Shown one piece after another: positions 20,368 to 27,931 of a stretch of 64,000 nt of DNA (its first letter is position 1; each line of letters begins with the position of its first letter). Location: the NCBI RefSeq assembly GCF_002812205.1, contig NZ_NPEA01000008.1, forward strand, positions 129,434 to 193,433. The letters run 5' to 3'. Both the position numbers and the translations under genes were made by a program. The DNA comes from Leptospira neocaledonica (GTDB lineage Bacteria > Spirochaetota > Leptospiria > Leptospirales > Leptospiraceae). The notes under the pieces were generated by a model. The model was not told the DNA's origin and searched no databases. It saw only the letters and a list, made by a program, of their open reading frames with translations.

Positions 20368-22245
20368 ATGGACCAGACCCTAGCCCGAAAGGTCAACCCC
20401 AAGCCCCGCAGGAAAGGGGGCGGTTATGCGGTAGGTGCCGAAGACATCTATATCTTCCCACTTTCCGAAAGTACGAATTTATTTCTTCAAAAAGTTTGGA
20501 CTGCATTCGTAAACAAGATGGTCTCCATGACCCTTCCGAATGGAAAACCTGTATTCCAGTATGCAATTTTTGAGGCGATCCAAGATAAAAATCTGAAGAT
20601 CGTCGCATCTGCCACTCATTTCAGAATGAAACAGGTGACTGATAGAATCGGTCTCCAAAGTATCGAAGATTTTATTCGAAATACAATTCCGATCTCGATC
20701 CAGGATCCAGGAAATCTGTCCGCCAAATATTTGAGAGAAGCAATCCTCTCTGTGGAAAAAAAGGCAAGACCCGAAGTCTATTTCCATAGCTTGGACGATG
20801 ATAGAGTCCATCCCAACTTAAAGCAGCTTCTTACTAAAACAATGAACTATGCCGCGGGAATTCCTTTATTCGTAAAAGGTTTTCCGATCGGTATGTTATG
20901 GGGTATCCGCAGGGATAATATGAGTCCCGAGCAGGAAGAAGAAGTCAGACAACAATTGTACAGTCTTTACGATGTAGTGGACTTTGTGATCTCCAAGGAG
21001 ATGGGCCTAAAAGGAGATCCATATTATGCACGTAAGAATATAGAAAAGTCGGATCTCCATTCCAGGGCAAAACATCTCTTCTATACCAGGGGTTTCGGCC
21101 AAGATGAACCCGTCACAACTATAGTATTCGATTCTCATACCTACCAAAGATCTTATAGGCTTGATGCGAGTTTTCTCATTCCTTCCGGAGACGGATACTC
21201 TGTTAGTTTGAAACGTTTCGAACCGAAAGATAAGAATGATACCGGTAAAAACCTTCTTCTTATCCCTGGCTTCTTTTGCAGAAGGTCCGTAATGGACAAG
21301 GTGGCCAGAGAGTTATCACTCCGCCACGGTTATAGGGTTTTCTCCATGGATATGCGGGGAAGATCCAGAAGGACCCTTCCTCTTTTCGGAATCCGAGAAG
21401 GCTGGACTGTGGACGATTTTATCCAAGAGGACTTTCCAGCCGTTCTAAACTGGATCAAAGAGAATTTTCCGAATGAACAATTGGTGGTGGTCGGTCATAG
21501 TATGGGGGGAATGATCCCTCGCTTCTACTGCTCCGCATATGAAGAGATCGTAAAAAGAAAAACGAATCCTCTTGTTCCACTCACTCGTCCGGATGAATTT
21601 ATCTCAGGAATTGTTTCCATCACCTCTCCGAATTTTGTGAGACTCCAGGCACAAATCCCAGGTTTGGACATTCTTAAAATGGGACTGAAGCTTGTTCCTT
21701 CTAAAACAATCTCTGATTTTCTTTTCGATCTGACTTCTTTCTCTCTGCAAACAACTCTTCCTACAGTAGACCTGAATAAATTTTTTAAATTTCTCTTAGG
21801 ACTACATTCTTCTTTGAGAGCTGTATCTTTCGATCTGCATGCGAAAGTTGTAAACCTGAGAGACTTCGTGGGATACAAACAAATATCTCCTCCTGAATGG
21901 TATTTTCTGATCGAAGATATTTTCTGCGAAGAATCCACAAAAGTAGTTCTCCAGTTCCTCAGATCTCAATTGAGTCAGGACAGATCTTTTCTTTCCTACG
22001 ACGGAACTTTGGATTATACCGCGCTCCAAAAAAATTTGCAGATCCCACTTTTTTCCGTTTTAGGTTCGGTGGACAAAGTGGTCCCGAGTGAAACAATCGA
22101 GAACGATCTTGCTGCACTTCCTCACAAAAAAAATAAGATTCTTTCTTACGAACAGGGTCACTTAGGTATCGTTTTCCACATGCCGGTCGTGAAGGAAATG
22201 TGCTCCGAAATTGACTCCTGGATCAAAGGATTGGACTCGACTTGA
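20368..22245 (+). CDS. GAF-like domain fused to alpha/beta hydrolase
   Basis: 625 residues. The first 215 resemble a GAF sensor domain, ending in AAGIPLFVKGFPIGMLWGI and a helix VRQQLYSLYDVVDFV. From about residue 270 there is an alpha/beta hydrolase: LLLIPGFFCRRSVMD for the oxyanion strand, VDMRGRS-like MDMRGRSRR, nucleophile elbow VVGHSMGG (Ser near residue 378), Asp in GSVDKVVPS and His in QGHLGIVFH. The triad looks intact. A lipase or esterase whose activity is gated by a small ligand is plausible. The substrate is unknown. No signal peptide. Confidence 0.82.
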   Translation: MDQTLARKVNPKPRRKGGGYAVGAEDIYIFPLSESTNLFLQKVWTAFVNKMVSMTLPNGKPVFQYAIFEAIQDKNLKIVASATHFRMKQVTDRIGLQSIEDFIRNTIPISIQDPGNLSAKYLREAILSVEKKARPEVYFHSLDDDRVHPNLKQLLTKTMNYAAGIPLFVKGFPIGMLWGIRRDNMSPEQEEEVRQQLYSLYDVVDFVISKEMGLKGDPYYARKNIEKSDLHSRAKHLFYTRGFGQDEPVTTIVFDSHTYQRSYRLDASFLIPSGDGYSVSLKRFEPKDKNDTGKNLLLIPGFFCRRSVMDKVARELSLRHGYRVFSMDMRGRSRRTLPLFGIREGWTVDDFIQEDFPAVLNWIKENFPNEQLVVVGHSMGGMIPRFYCSAYEEIVKRKTNPLVPLTRPDEFISGIVSITSPNFVRLQAQIPGLDILKMGLKLVPSKTISDFLFDLTSFSLQTTLPTVDLNKFFKFLLGLHSSLRAVSFDLHAKVVNLRDFVGYKQISPPEWYFLIEDIFCEESTKVVLQFLRSQLSQDRSFLSYDGTLDYTALQKNLQIPLFSVLGSVDKVVPSETIENDLAALPHKKNKILSYEQGHLGIVFHMPVVKEMCSEIDSWIKGLDST

Positions 22246-22263
22246 TCCCTAGGTTTAGAACGC

Positions 22264-22292
22264 TTGACATTTCGGGAAACGAAAGATAGGTT
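22264..22292 (+). promoter_or_regulatory. Possible promoter of the nuclease gene
   Basis: TTGACA at 22264, a 17-base spacer and TAGGTT. The start codon at 22306 is so close that the mRNA would have almost no leader. The bases TTGACATTTCGGGA resemble those at 14440. Not tested. Confidence 0.35.
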
Positions 22293-22305
22293 CAAATACT
22301 AGGAA

Positions 22306-22881
22306 ATGGATCTTTTGGAAGCGACCATATATAATATCTCTCTCACGAACGTGGGCTTTGCCGTATTTTTAAAGGCAAAAGACGATTCGGATCAGAGGGT
22401 CGTTCCGATTTTTATCGGTCCTCTTGAAACCCATTCCATCACTTCGGTTTTAGAAGGTACCAAACCTCCTAGACCAATGACCCATGATCTGATGACAATT
22501 CTACTCACCACTCTGGGAGTGCAGATCGTAAAGATCGCGATCGAAGAGATCATTGATAATACTTTCTACGCAAAAATCACTCTACGCAAAGATGAAGAAC
22601 TGATCGTGCTCGACGCTAGACCAAGTGATTCTATCGCGCTCGCTCTCCGTGCTAACGCTCCGATTTATCTGGCAAAAAAGGTCATCGAAGAAGCAGGGAT
22701 CGTAATGAAAGACGACGAGATTCCTGGGGAAACCATCGGAAAAGAAAAAATTTCCCAATTGCCAAAGTCTCAGTTGGAGATCCTACAAGACTCTTTGGAC
22801 AATGCTCTAAAAGCGGAAGATTATGAAACGGCCGCAAAGATTAGGGACCAGATCCGTAAACTTCTGGAAAACCCCTCCTAA
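22306..22881 (+). CDS. Bifunctional nuclease (BFN/DUF151) domain plus UVR motif
   Basis: 191 residues. Residues 1-140 are a bifunctional-nuclease domain (NVGFAVFLKAKDD, VVPIFIGPLETHSI, RPSDSIALALRANAPIYL), a family linked to DNase/RNase activity in plants and common in bacteria with unclear function. Residues 150-188 form a UVR helix pair (LQDSLDNALKAEDYETAAKI), the UvrB/UvrC/ClpC-type protein contact. The same pairing is seen in other bacteria. It is a cytoplasmic protein. AGGAA lies only two bases before the ATG. Confidence 0.88.
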   Translation: MDLLEATIYNISLTNVGFAVFLKAKDDSDQRVVPIFIGPLETHSITSVLEGTKPPRPMTHDLMTILLTTLGVQIVKIAIEEIIDNTFYAKITLRKDEELIVLDARPSDSIALALRANAPIYLAKKVIEEAGIVMKDDEIPGETIGKEKISQLPKSQLEILQDSLDNALKAEDYETAAKIRDQIRKLLENPS

Positions 22882-22979
22882 TTTCTTTTCAAATTCGTAA
22901 AAAATCGAATTTTTCCCTTCGAACATACTGGACCTAAGTCCTTTCCTTCTGTATCCTTGGTTCCCTTGGAGCAGTAAAC

Positions 22980-23333
22980 ATGGAAAAATCTCTAATGGAC
23001 ATCCTAAACGCCGGAATCGCATTATTTCAATCCGGAGAAGATAAACTAAAACAAAGCCTTTCCGATCTGGACCATGCCTACCAGGACCTCAAGAGCAAGG
23101 GAGCCCAGAACCAATCGGAACAAGCAAATAGGCTTAGGGACCTGATCCAGAAAACTGTGGGCGACGCTCAGGATAAACTGCTGAACGCAAACGAAAGTTC
23201 CAAAGTAGTGATCAACCAGCTCAAAGAGAATTTCGAAAAAATTTCGGCACAAATCGATGAGTCTCTGCCGGAAGAATTTAAAGCAAAGGCTAAGTCAGCT
23301 ATAGAAGAGCTGAAAAAGCTCACTAAAAAATAG
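22980..23333 (+). CDS. Phasin-like helical protein
   Basis: 117 residues, almost entirely alpha-helical and charged, with coiled-coil periodicity (KLKQSLSDLDHAYQDLKS, QLKENFEKISAQIDESL). This is the make-up of phasin-related proteins that coat polyhydroxyalkanoate granules or act as helical scaffolds. No polymer synthase is visible here, so a granule role is only a possibility. GGAG lies well placed before the ATG. Confidence 0.7.
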   Translation: MEKSLMDILNAGIALFQSGEDKLKQSLSDLDHAYQDLKSKGAQNQSEQANRLRDLIQKTVGDAQDKLLNANESSKVVINQLKENFEKISAQIDESLPEEFKAKAKSAIEELKKLTKK

Positions 23334-23403
23334 AATTCGGAAAACTTGATAAAAGCTGTGGCTTAGAAAAATTCGGGACAAGGAAAGCGGGTCCCGGATA
23401 CTA

Positions 23404-23423
23404 GGCCTGATCTTATTCAGGCC
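23404..23423 (+). promoter_or_regulatory. Hairpin just before the MFS transporter start
   Basis: GGCCTGA, a six-base loop (TCTTAT) and TCAGGCC form a perfect 7-bp stem that ends eight bases before the ATG at 23431. It could cover the ribosome binding region or be a leader terminator without a T run. No regulator site is known. Confidence 0.4.
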
Positions 23424-23430
23424 ACTCGTA

Positions 23431-24747
23431 ATGAGGAAACAATCCTTCATATTAATACTTACAGTCTTCATTGACATGATGGGATTTTCCCTCATCTTTC
23501 CTATCTTTCCGGAAACATTAAATCATTTCTTAGCTCAGGCAGGAGATCCTGTCTTAGATCTTTTGGCCGGTTGGACTTCCCGCATTTTGGACGGAAGAAC
23601 AAGTGACTGGAAACTTTTCGTGGCTCTTTTCGGTGGGATCGTAGCGAGTTTATATTCTATTCTTCAATTTTTGTTCTCTCCTATTTGGGGAAAACTTTCA
23701 GACAGCACAGGGAGACGACCAGTTTTAGTTTTTACATGCACTGGAAGTTTTTTAGGATACCTTGTTTGGTTATTCTCCGGAAGTTTTTCCTTATTCGTTC
23801 TCTCCAGATTAATTACCGGTCTTATGGGTGGGAACGTTTCGGTGGCAACTGCTGCAATGGCTGACTCCACTTCGGAGCAGGATCGTACAAAAGGAATGGG
23901 AATGGTAGGAGCCGGAATCGGTCTTGGATTTATTGCGGGTCCTTCTATCGGGGGAATTTTAGCTCATACGGATCCTTCTTACCTTCTTCCTTTTTTACCC
24001 TTGGATAAGATGACAATCTTCCCTTCCGTTGCCTTAATGGCGACCGCTGCATCTTTCGTTAACTTGCTATTAATACTTTTCAGATTCAGAGAAACTCTTC
24101 CTCACAATTTGCGTAAAAAACCGGAAGGAAGAATCCATCCTGCTTTAGGAGTTTTTGATCTTGGCTCCAAAGAGATCATGTATTTGGGTTTTTTGAATTT
24201 ATATTTTCTTCTATTCTTTTCCGGATTCGAATTCTCTTTGAACTTCTATCTGGATCAGTTTTTAGGTTATAAACCGGTAAGTATAGGTTATACTTTCGTT
24301 TATATCGGACTGATTATAGTATTCGTACAAGGTGGGATCATTCGCAGGATAAGCGGCAAGGTCGCTGAAAAAAAAGTAGGACTTCTCGCCTCCGTATTTC
24401 TGATATTAGGATTTTCTTTCTTATATTTTTCGAGTGCTTCCGTAATCGCTTCCGAACAATCCACATTCTTATTATTCGTGTCTTTGACATTCTTAGCAAT
24501 GGGGAGCGCATTTTTAAATCCTACAGTCTCATCTATGGTATCCTTATTCTCTTCTCCAAGTGAACAGGGAAAAAATTTGGGAATTTTAAGAAGTTTAGGA
24601 TCTTTCGGAAGAGGGATTTCGCCTATCTTATTCAGCGTAGTATATTCCCAAAAAGGACCTCAGATCTCTTTCTTGGTTTCAGGGATCTTAAGTTTTATAT
24701 TCTTAGGTCTATTCCTGTTTGTAAAACAGCCTGTTACTAAGAATTAA
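23431..24747 (+). CDS. Major facilitator superfamily transporter (TetA-like)
   Basis: 438 residues with about 12 transmembrane helices and the MFS loop motif in GKLSDSTGRRPVLV between helices 2 and 3. The start, MRKQSFILILTVFIDMMGFS, and the G-x-x-x-G-P-x-x-G-G motif in helix 5 (GLGFIAGPSIGGIL) are typical of drug/proton antiporters of the TetA/Bcr type. The substrate is unknown. Its stop overlaps the end of the convergent ACT-protein gene by four bases. Confidence 0.88.
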   Translation: MRKQSFILILTVFIDMMGFSLIFPIFPETLNHFLAQAGDPVLDLLAGWTSRILDGRTSDWKLFVALFGGIVASLYSILQFLFSPIWGKLSDSTGRRPVLVFTCTGSFLGYLVWLFSGSFSLFVLSRLITGLMGGNVSVATAAMADSTSEQDRTKGMGMVGAGIGLGFIAGPSIGGILAHTDPSYLLPFLPLDKMTIFPSVALMATAASFVNLLLILFRFRETLPHNLRKKPEGRIHPALGVFDLGSKEIMYLGFLNLYFLLFFSGFEFSLNFYLDQFLGYKPVSIGYTFVYIGLIIVFVQGGIIRRISGKVAEKKVGLLASVFLILGFSFLYFSSASVIASEQSTFLLFVSLTFLAMGSAFLNPTVSSMVSLFSSPSEQGKNLGILRSLGSFGRGISPILFSVVYSQKGPQISFLVSGILSFIFLGLFLFVKQPVTKN

Positions 24748-25352
24748 AGAACTGCGTTTAACGCTTCTTTTAATCTATTAAAATGTAGGTTTTCGTCCAG
24801 TTTGGATCCATTTTCCAATCTAAGTAAAAATGTGTCTCTCACCTGACCTGAATCCGTTACGGCTTTAAAGGAAAGAATATCCACTCCGAATAAAAATAAG
24901 ATCTGAGAAATCTCAAATAAGATACCGGTTCGGTCTTCCATTCTTAAATCCATCACCGTAGAATCGCTGATCTCAGAGTTGAATAGGAAAATTTCAGGAG
25001 CAGTCTCTACCTTGATTCTTAAACTCTCCATCTTTTCAGGGTGATTTGCCAGATAATTCATTACCGACATTCCGCCGTAAAACAACTCGTGAAGATCCGC
25101 GTGAATCGCATTTAAATGTTCGTCTGTCATAGGAGAACCATCGATACGTTTCACTATAAAGATGTCCTGGATATAACCATCCATGGAGGTTTCGGCAATG
25201 GCTTCTTCTATATTCCAACCATGAACATATAGAACTGCGGTAACCCTATAAATGATCCCTATCTCGTTTTTGGAAATATTGACCTTTAGGGCGTACGCTT
25301 CGCCCCTAGGGATACAGGAGAGATGTAGAGGTTTTCCAGGAGTTGTGATCAT
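24744..25352 (-). CDS. Double ACT-domain protein (GlnD C-terminal-like)
   Basis: 202 residues with two ACT-type regulatory domains: residues about 20-95 (ISKNEIGIIYRVTAVLYVHG) and about 130-200 (MEDRTGILFEISQILFLFGV). The pattern matches the C-terminal ACT pair of the uridylyltransferase GlnD, but no catalytic domain is present. It probably binds an amino acid and regulates a partner. AAAGG precedes the ATG. It ends against the MFS gene in a convergent overlap. Confidence 0.82.
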   Translation of the reverse strand: MITTPGKPLHLSCIPRGEAYALKVNISKNEIGIIYRVTAVLYVHGWNIEEAIAETSMDGYIQDIFIVKRIDGSPMTDEHLNAIHADLHELFYGGMSVMNYLANHPEKMESLRIKVETAPEIFLFNSEISDSTVMDLRMEDRTGILFEISQILFLFGVDILSFKAVTDSGQVRDTFLLRLENGSKLDENLHFNRLKEALNAVL

Positions 25353-25476
25353 AGGATACCTTTAATGCTGAATTCCTGAACATTCTTATCCATTGGATTC
25401 CAGACTTTTGCATTCTACTGACTATACTGCAAAAGGCGTGCCTTTTTTATATGTTTATAATAAAAATAAGAGAAAT

Positions 25477-25508
25477 GAACAGAGCCCGAGGCCTCCCCGG
25501 GCTGTTCA
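25477..25508 (-). terminator. Terminator of the outer-membrane protein gene
   Basis: Read leftward, GAACAGCCCG, a short GC-rich loop and CGGGCTCTGTTC form a strong stem with a two-base bulge, followed by ATTTCTCTTATTTTT. It lies 24 bases after the stop at 25532. Confidence 0.8.
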
Positions 25509-25531
25509 TTTTAAGATAAGCTATTATTATA

Positions 25532-26752
25532 CTACAAAGCGAACTTAATACCAATGTTCGCAGAATAGATCTTATCATCTGTAGCCATGGCTTCTGCCAA
25601 TACTTTGAACATCAATATGTTCAATTCAAAACCACCGATGAAATAATTCATCTGAGTTCTGACATCGGCAGACCCGCTAGTCCGTAAGGATAGTGTACCA
25701 CCTGCGTTACCATTCAACTGTTGGATAACTTGCGGAGGAAGACCCGAAGCATTTGGATCCAAAGCCAAGTATAGAGGCCCGCTTACGCCTAAATTCAATT
25801 TGGTATATCCGGTATTATTCGAGATACCAGCACCTGCAAATAAGGTTAAAAAATAGAAGAGTCTTACCCCTGTCCTAATATCTACAGGGACGGATTGTAC
25901 CTTAGATTGATAAGCGAAGTTAACATCCGCGTCCCATCTACCCGTAGCAGGACCGAACGCGACCTTGACTGCATCCGATCCACTCGGTTGATAGTTCATA
26001 TTAATCTCTTCCCATTTTCTGTGGAAGCCTATCCCTAAACTAATCCCAGTAAATCCAAAGAAGTCTAGTCTAGTATATCTTTCCCTTGCAATCTGGAATC
26101 TAACGGTCATTCCGAAACTGTTTACATTTCCAGACATGGACAAGTCTTTAGAAGTGGAATCGCTCAGAGATTTTATATCTCCATTGGCGATATTACCTTG
26201 GAAACCATGAGCATAAATATTGATTCTATGTAGGAAGGATCTGCCTGAATTTTTATTCTTTTCATCCGGATCCGCTTGGTCCGCAGGCCCCCGCCCAAGA
26301 AGCCATCCTAGATTCACACCTGCCATTGCTCCAGGGTTAATCGAAGCTCCTACATTCGGGAACTTAGGAATAGAAATATCACCGTATTGAATATTGATAT
26401 CGTCCTTCTGGACTCCGGCGACTCCAAGGCCCGCTCCCACTTGGAAACGGTTAATGGTCCCTGGCCCCATCATTGATGAGTTGATATTGGCGAGAACAGA
26501 AGCATCCGCCATAGACTTGGTCAATTCATTCAGATATTCTTTACGAATGGTTTCTTCCAAACCATTAAATTGAGATACCGTGGAGGCAGGAATTAGACTA
26601 CAAACATTGTTTCCGGAGGAAGGAGGAAGACATGTTACCTGCGCCTCTGCCGAGGAAACTGGGATGAAATATAAGGAAGAAGCTAAGATAAGGAAGGCGG
26701 CATACCGAATATACCGCCCAATTCTACTCTCTAAAGGAGCCATTCGATCCAT
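25532..26752 (-). CDS. Leptospira-type outer-membrane beta-barrel protein
   Basis: 406 residues with a signal peptide ending near SSAEAQ (residue 37). A loop with two Cys follows (TCLPPSSGNNVCSL), then repeated amphipathic beta-strands (INRFQVGAGLGVAG, TRLDFFGFTGISLGIGFHR, IYSANIGIKFAL). The final Leu after an alternating strand fits an outer-membrane barrel. I recognise the style of Leptospira surface proteins but cannot name the member. AAGGG supports the ATG at 26752. A strong terminator follows. Confidence 0.8.
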   Translation of the reverse strand: MDRMAPLESRIGRYIRYAAFLILASSLYFIPVSSAEAQVTCLPPSSGNNVCSLIPASTVSQFNGLEETIRKEYLNELTKSMADASVLANINSSMMGPGTINRFQVGAGLGVAGVQKDDINIQYGDISIPKFPNVGASINPGAMAGVNLGWLLGRGPADQADPDEKNKNSGRSFLHRINIYAHGFQGNIANGDIKSLSDSTSKDLSMSGNVNSFGMTVRFQIARERYTRLDFFGFTGISLGIGFHRKWEEINMNYQPSGSDAVKVAFGPATGRWDADVNFAYQSKVQSVPVDIRTGVRLFYFLTLFAGAGISNNTGYTKLNLGVSGPLYLALDPNASGLPPQVIQQLNGNAGGTLSLRTSGSADVRTQMNYFIGGFELNILMFKVLAEAMATDDKIYSANIGIKFAL

Positions 26753-26786
26753 TGTACCCTTGGACGATAGCTATTTCGAGTTTATT

Positions 26787-27917
26787 TCAGAGTCCTAAAC
26801 TTCCACCAATAATTTCTTTCATGATTTCGGTGGTTCCCGCGTAGATCGTCTGGATCCTTGCATCCAGATACGCTCTTGCTATCGGGTATTCCATCATATA
26901 ACCGTATCCTCCAAAGAACTGGAGACAAAGGTCAGTATGACGTTTTTGCATTTCGGTGGAATAGTATTTAGCCATAGAAGCCTCTACGGTTAATTTTTTC
27001 CCAGCAATATGCTCCGAAACCACTTTGTCGACGAAGGTACGGCACATTTCCAGTTCCGTAGCCATCTCCGCCATTTGAAATTTGATGTGTTGAAAACTTC
27101 CGATCTTTTTCCCGAAAGCCATCCTCTCTTTAATATATTTTAGAGTCATTCTCTGAACGAGTGCTGTGGCTTCCACCGCTGCAATCGCCAATACGAGACG
27201 CTCTTGTGCGAGTTTCATCATCAAATAACGGAAACCTTGTCCGTCTTTTCCGATTACATTCTCTTTAGGAACTACTACGTCGTTGAAGTATAATTCCGAG
27301 GTATCCTGGGCCTTTAGTCCAATCTTCTCGAGATTACGGCCTCTTTCGAAACCTTTCATCCCCTCTTCTATCATAACAAGCGAAATCGTGCCGTTTTCAT
27401 GTTTCACGGCAGTAATTACTAAATTTGCAAGCTGTCCGTTGGAAATAAATGTTTTTTGGCCGTTGACCACATAATGGTCCCCTTTATCCACGGCAGAAGT
27501 CCTAAGACTTTTAAGATCAGAACCTGCTCCAGGTTCCGTCATAGCGACCGCTAAAATGCTATCTCCGCTACAACAACCGGGCAACCATCTCTTTTTCTGT
27601 TCTTCGTTTGCGTAAGCGCTAATATAAGGTGCGATCACATCATTATGAAGGGATACGAAAAATCCGCTGTTTCCGGACCTGGATGATTCTTCTATTACAA
27701 CTACGTTATATAGAAAATCGGCACCGGATCCACCGTATTCTTCTGGAACGTCAGGGCAAAGAAGTCCGCTTGCTCCCGCTTTTTTCCAAAGTTCTTTCGG
27801 AACCATTCCGACTTTTTCCCATTCATGGTGATGAGGAGCTACTTCAGTTTCGAAAAACTTACGCGCCATATCACGAAAAGCTTCATGCTCTTCGGTAAAT
27901 TGTAGGACTCTTTCCAT
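26787..27917 (-). CDS. Acyl-CoA dehydrogenase
   Basis: 376 residues, full length for the FAD-dependent acyl-CoA dehydrogenase family that introduces a trans-2 double bond in fatty-acid or branched-chain acyl-CoA breakdown. Visible signatures: AMTEPGAGSDLKSLRTSA (FAD/substrate loop), QFFGGYGYMMEYPIARAYLD, and YAGTTEIMKEII near the C terminus, which is the usual site for the catalytic Glu of short-chain members. GGGGGA precedes the ATG. The chain-length preference cannot be read from sequence by eye. Confidence 0.95.
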   Translation of the reverse strand: MERVLQFTEEHEAFRDMARKFFETEVAPHHHEWEKVGMVPKELWKKAGASGLLCPDVPEEYGGSGADFLYNVVVIEESSRSGNSGFFVSLHNDVIAPYISAYANEEQKKRWLPGCCSGDSILAVAMTEPGAGSDLKSLRTSAVDKGDHYVVNGQKTFISNGQLANLVITAVKHENGTISLVMIEEGMKGFERGRNLEKIGLKAQDTSELYFNDVVVPKENVIGKDGQGFRYLMMKLAQERLVLAIAAVEATALVQRMTLKYIKERMAFGKKIGSFQHIKFQMAEMATELEMCRTFVDKVVSEHIAGKKLTVEASMAKYYSTEMQKRHTDLCLQFFGGYGYMMEYPIARAYLDARIQTIYAGTTEIMKEIIGGSLGL

Positions 27918-27931
27918 ATATATCCCCCGTG

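Noticed and set aside
25431..25448. Palindrome AAAAGGC-GT-GCCTTTT followed by T
   Set aside because: The two-base loop cannot form a normal RNA hairpin and no rightward gene ends there; listed only as a curiosity of the promoter region.
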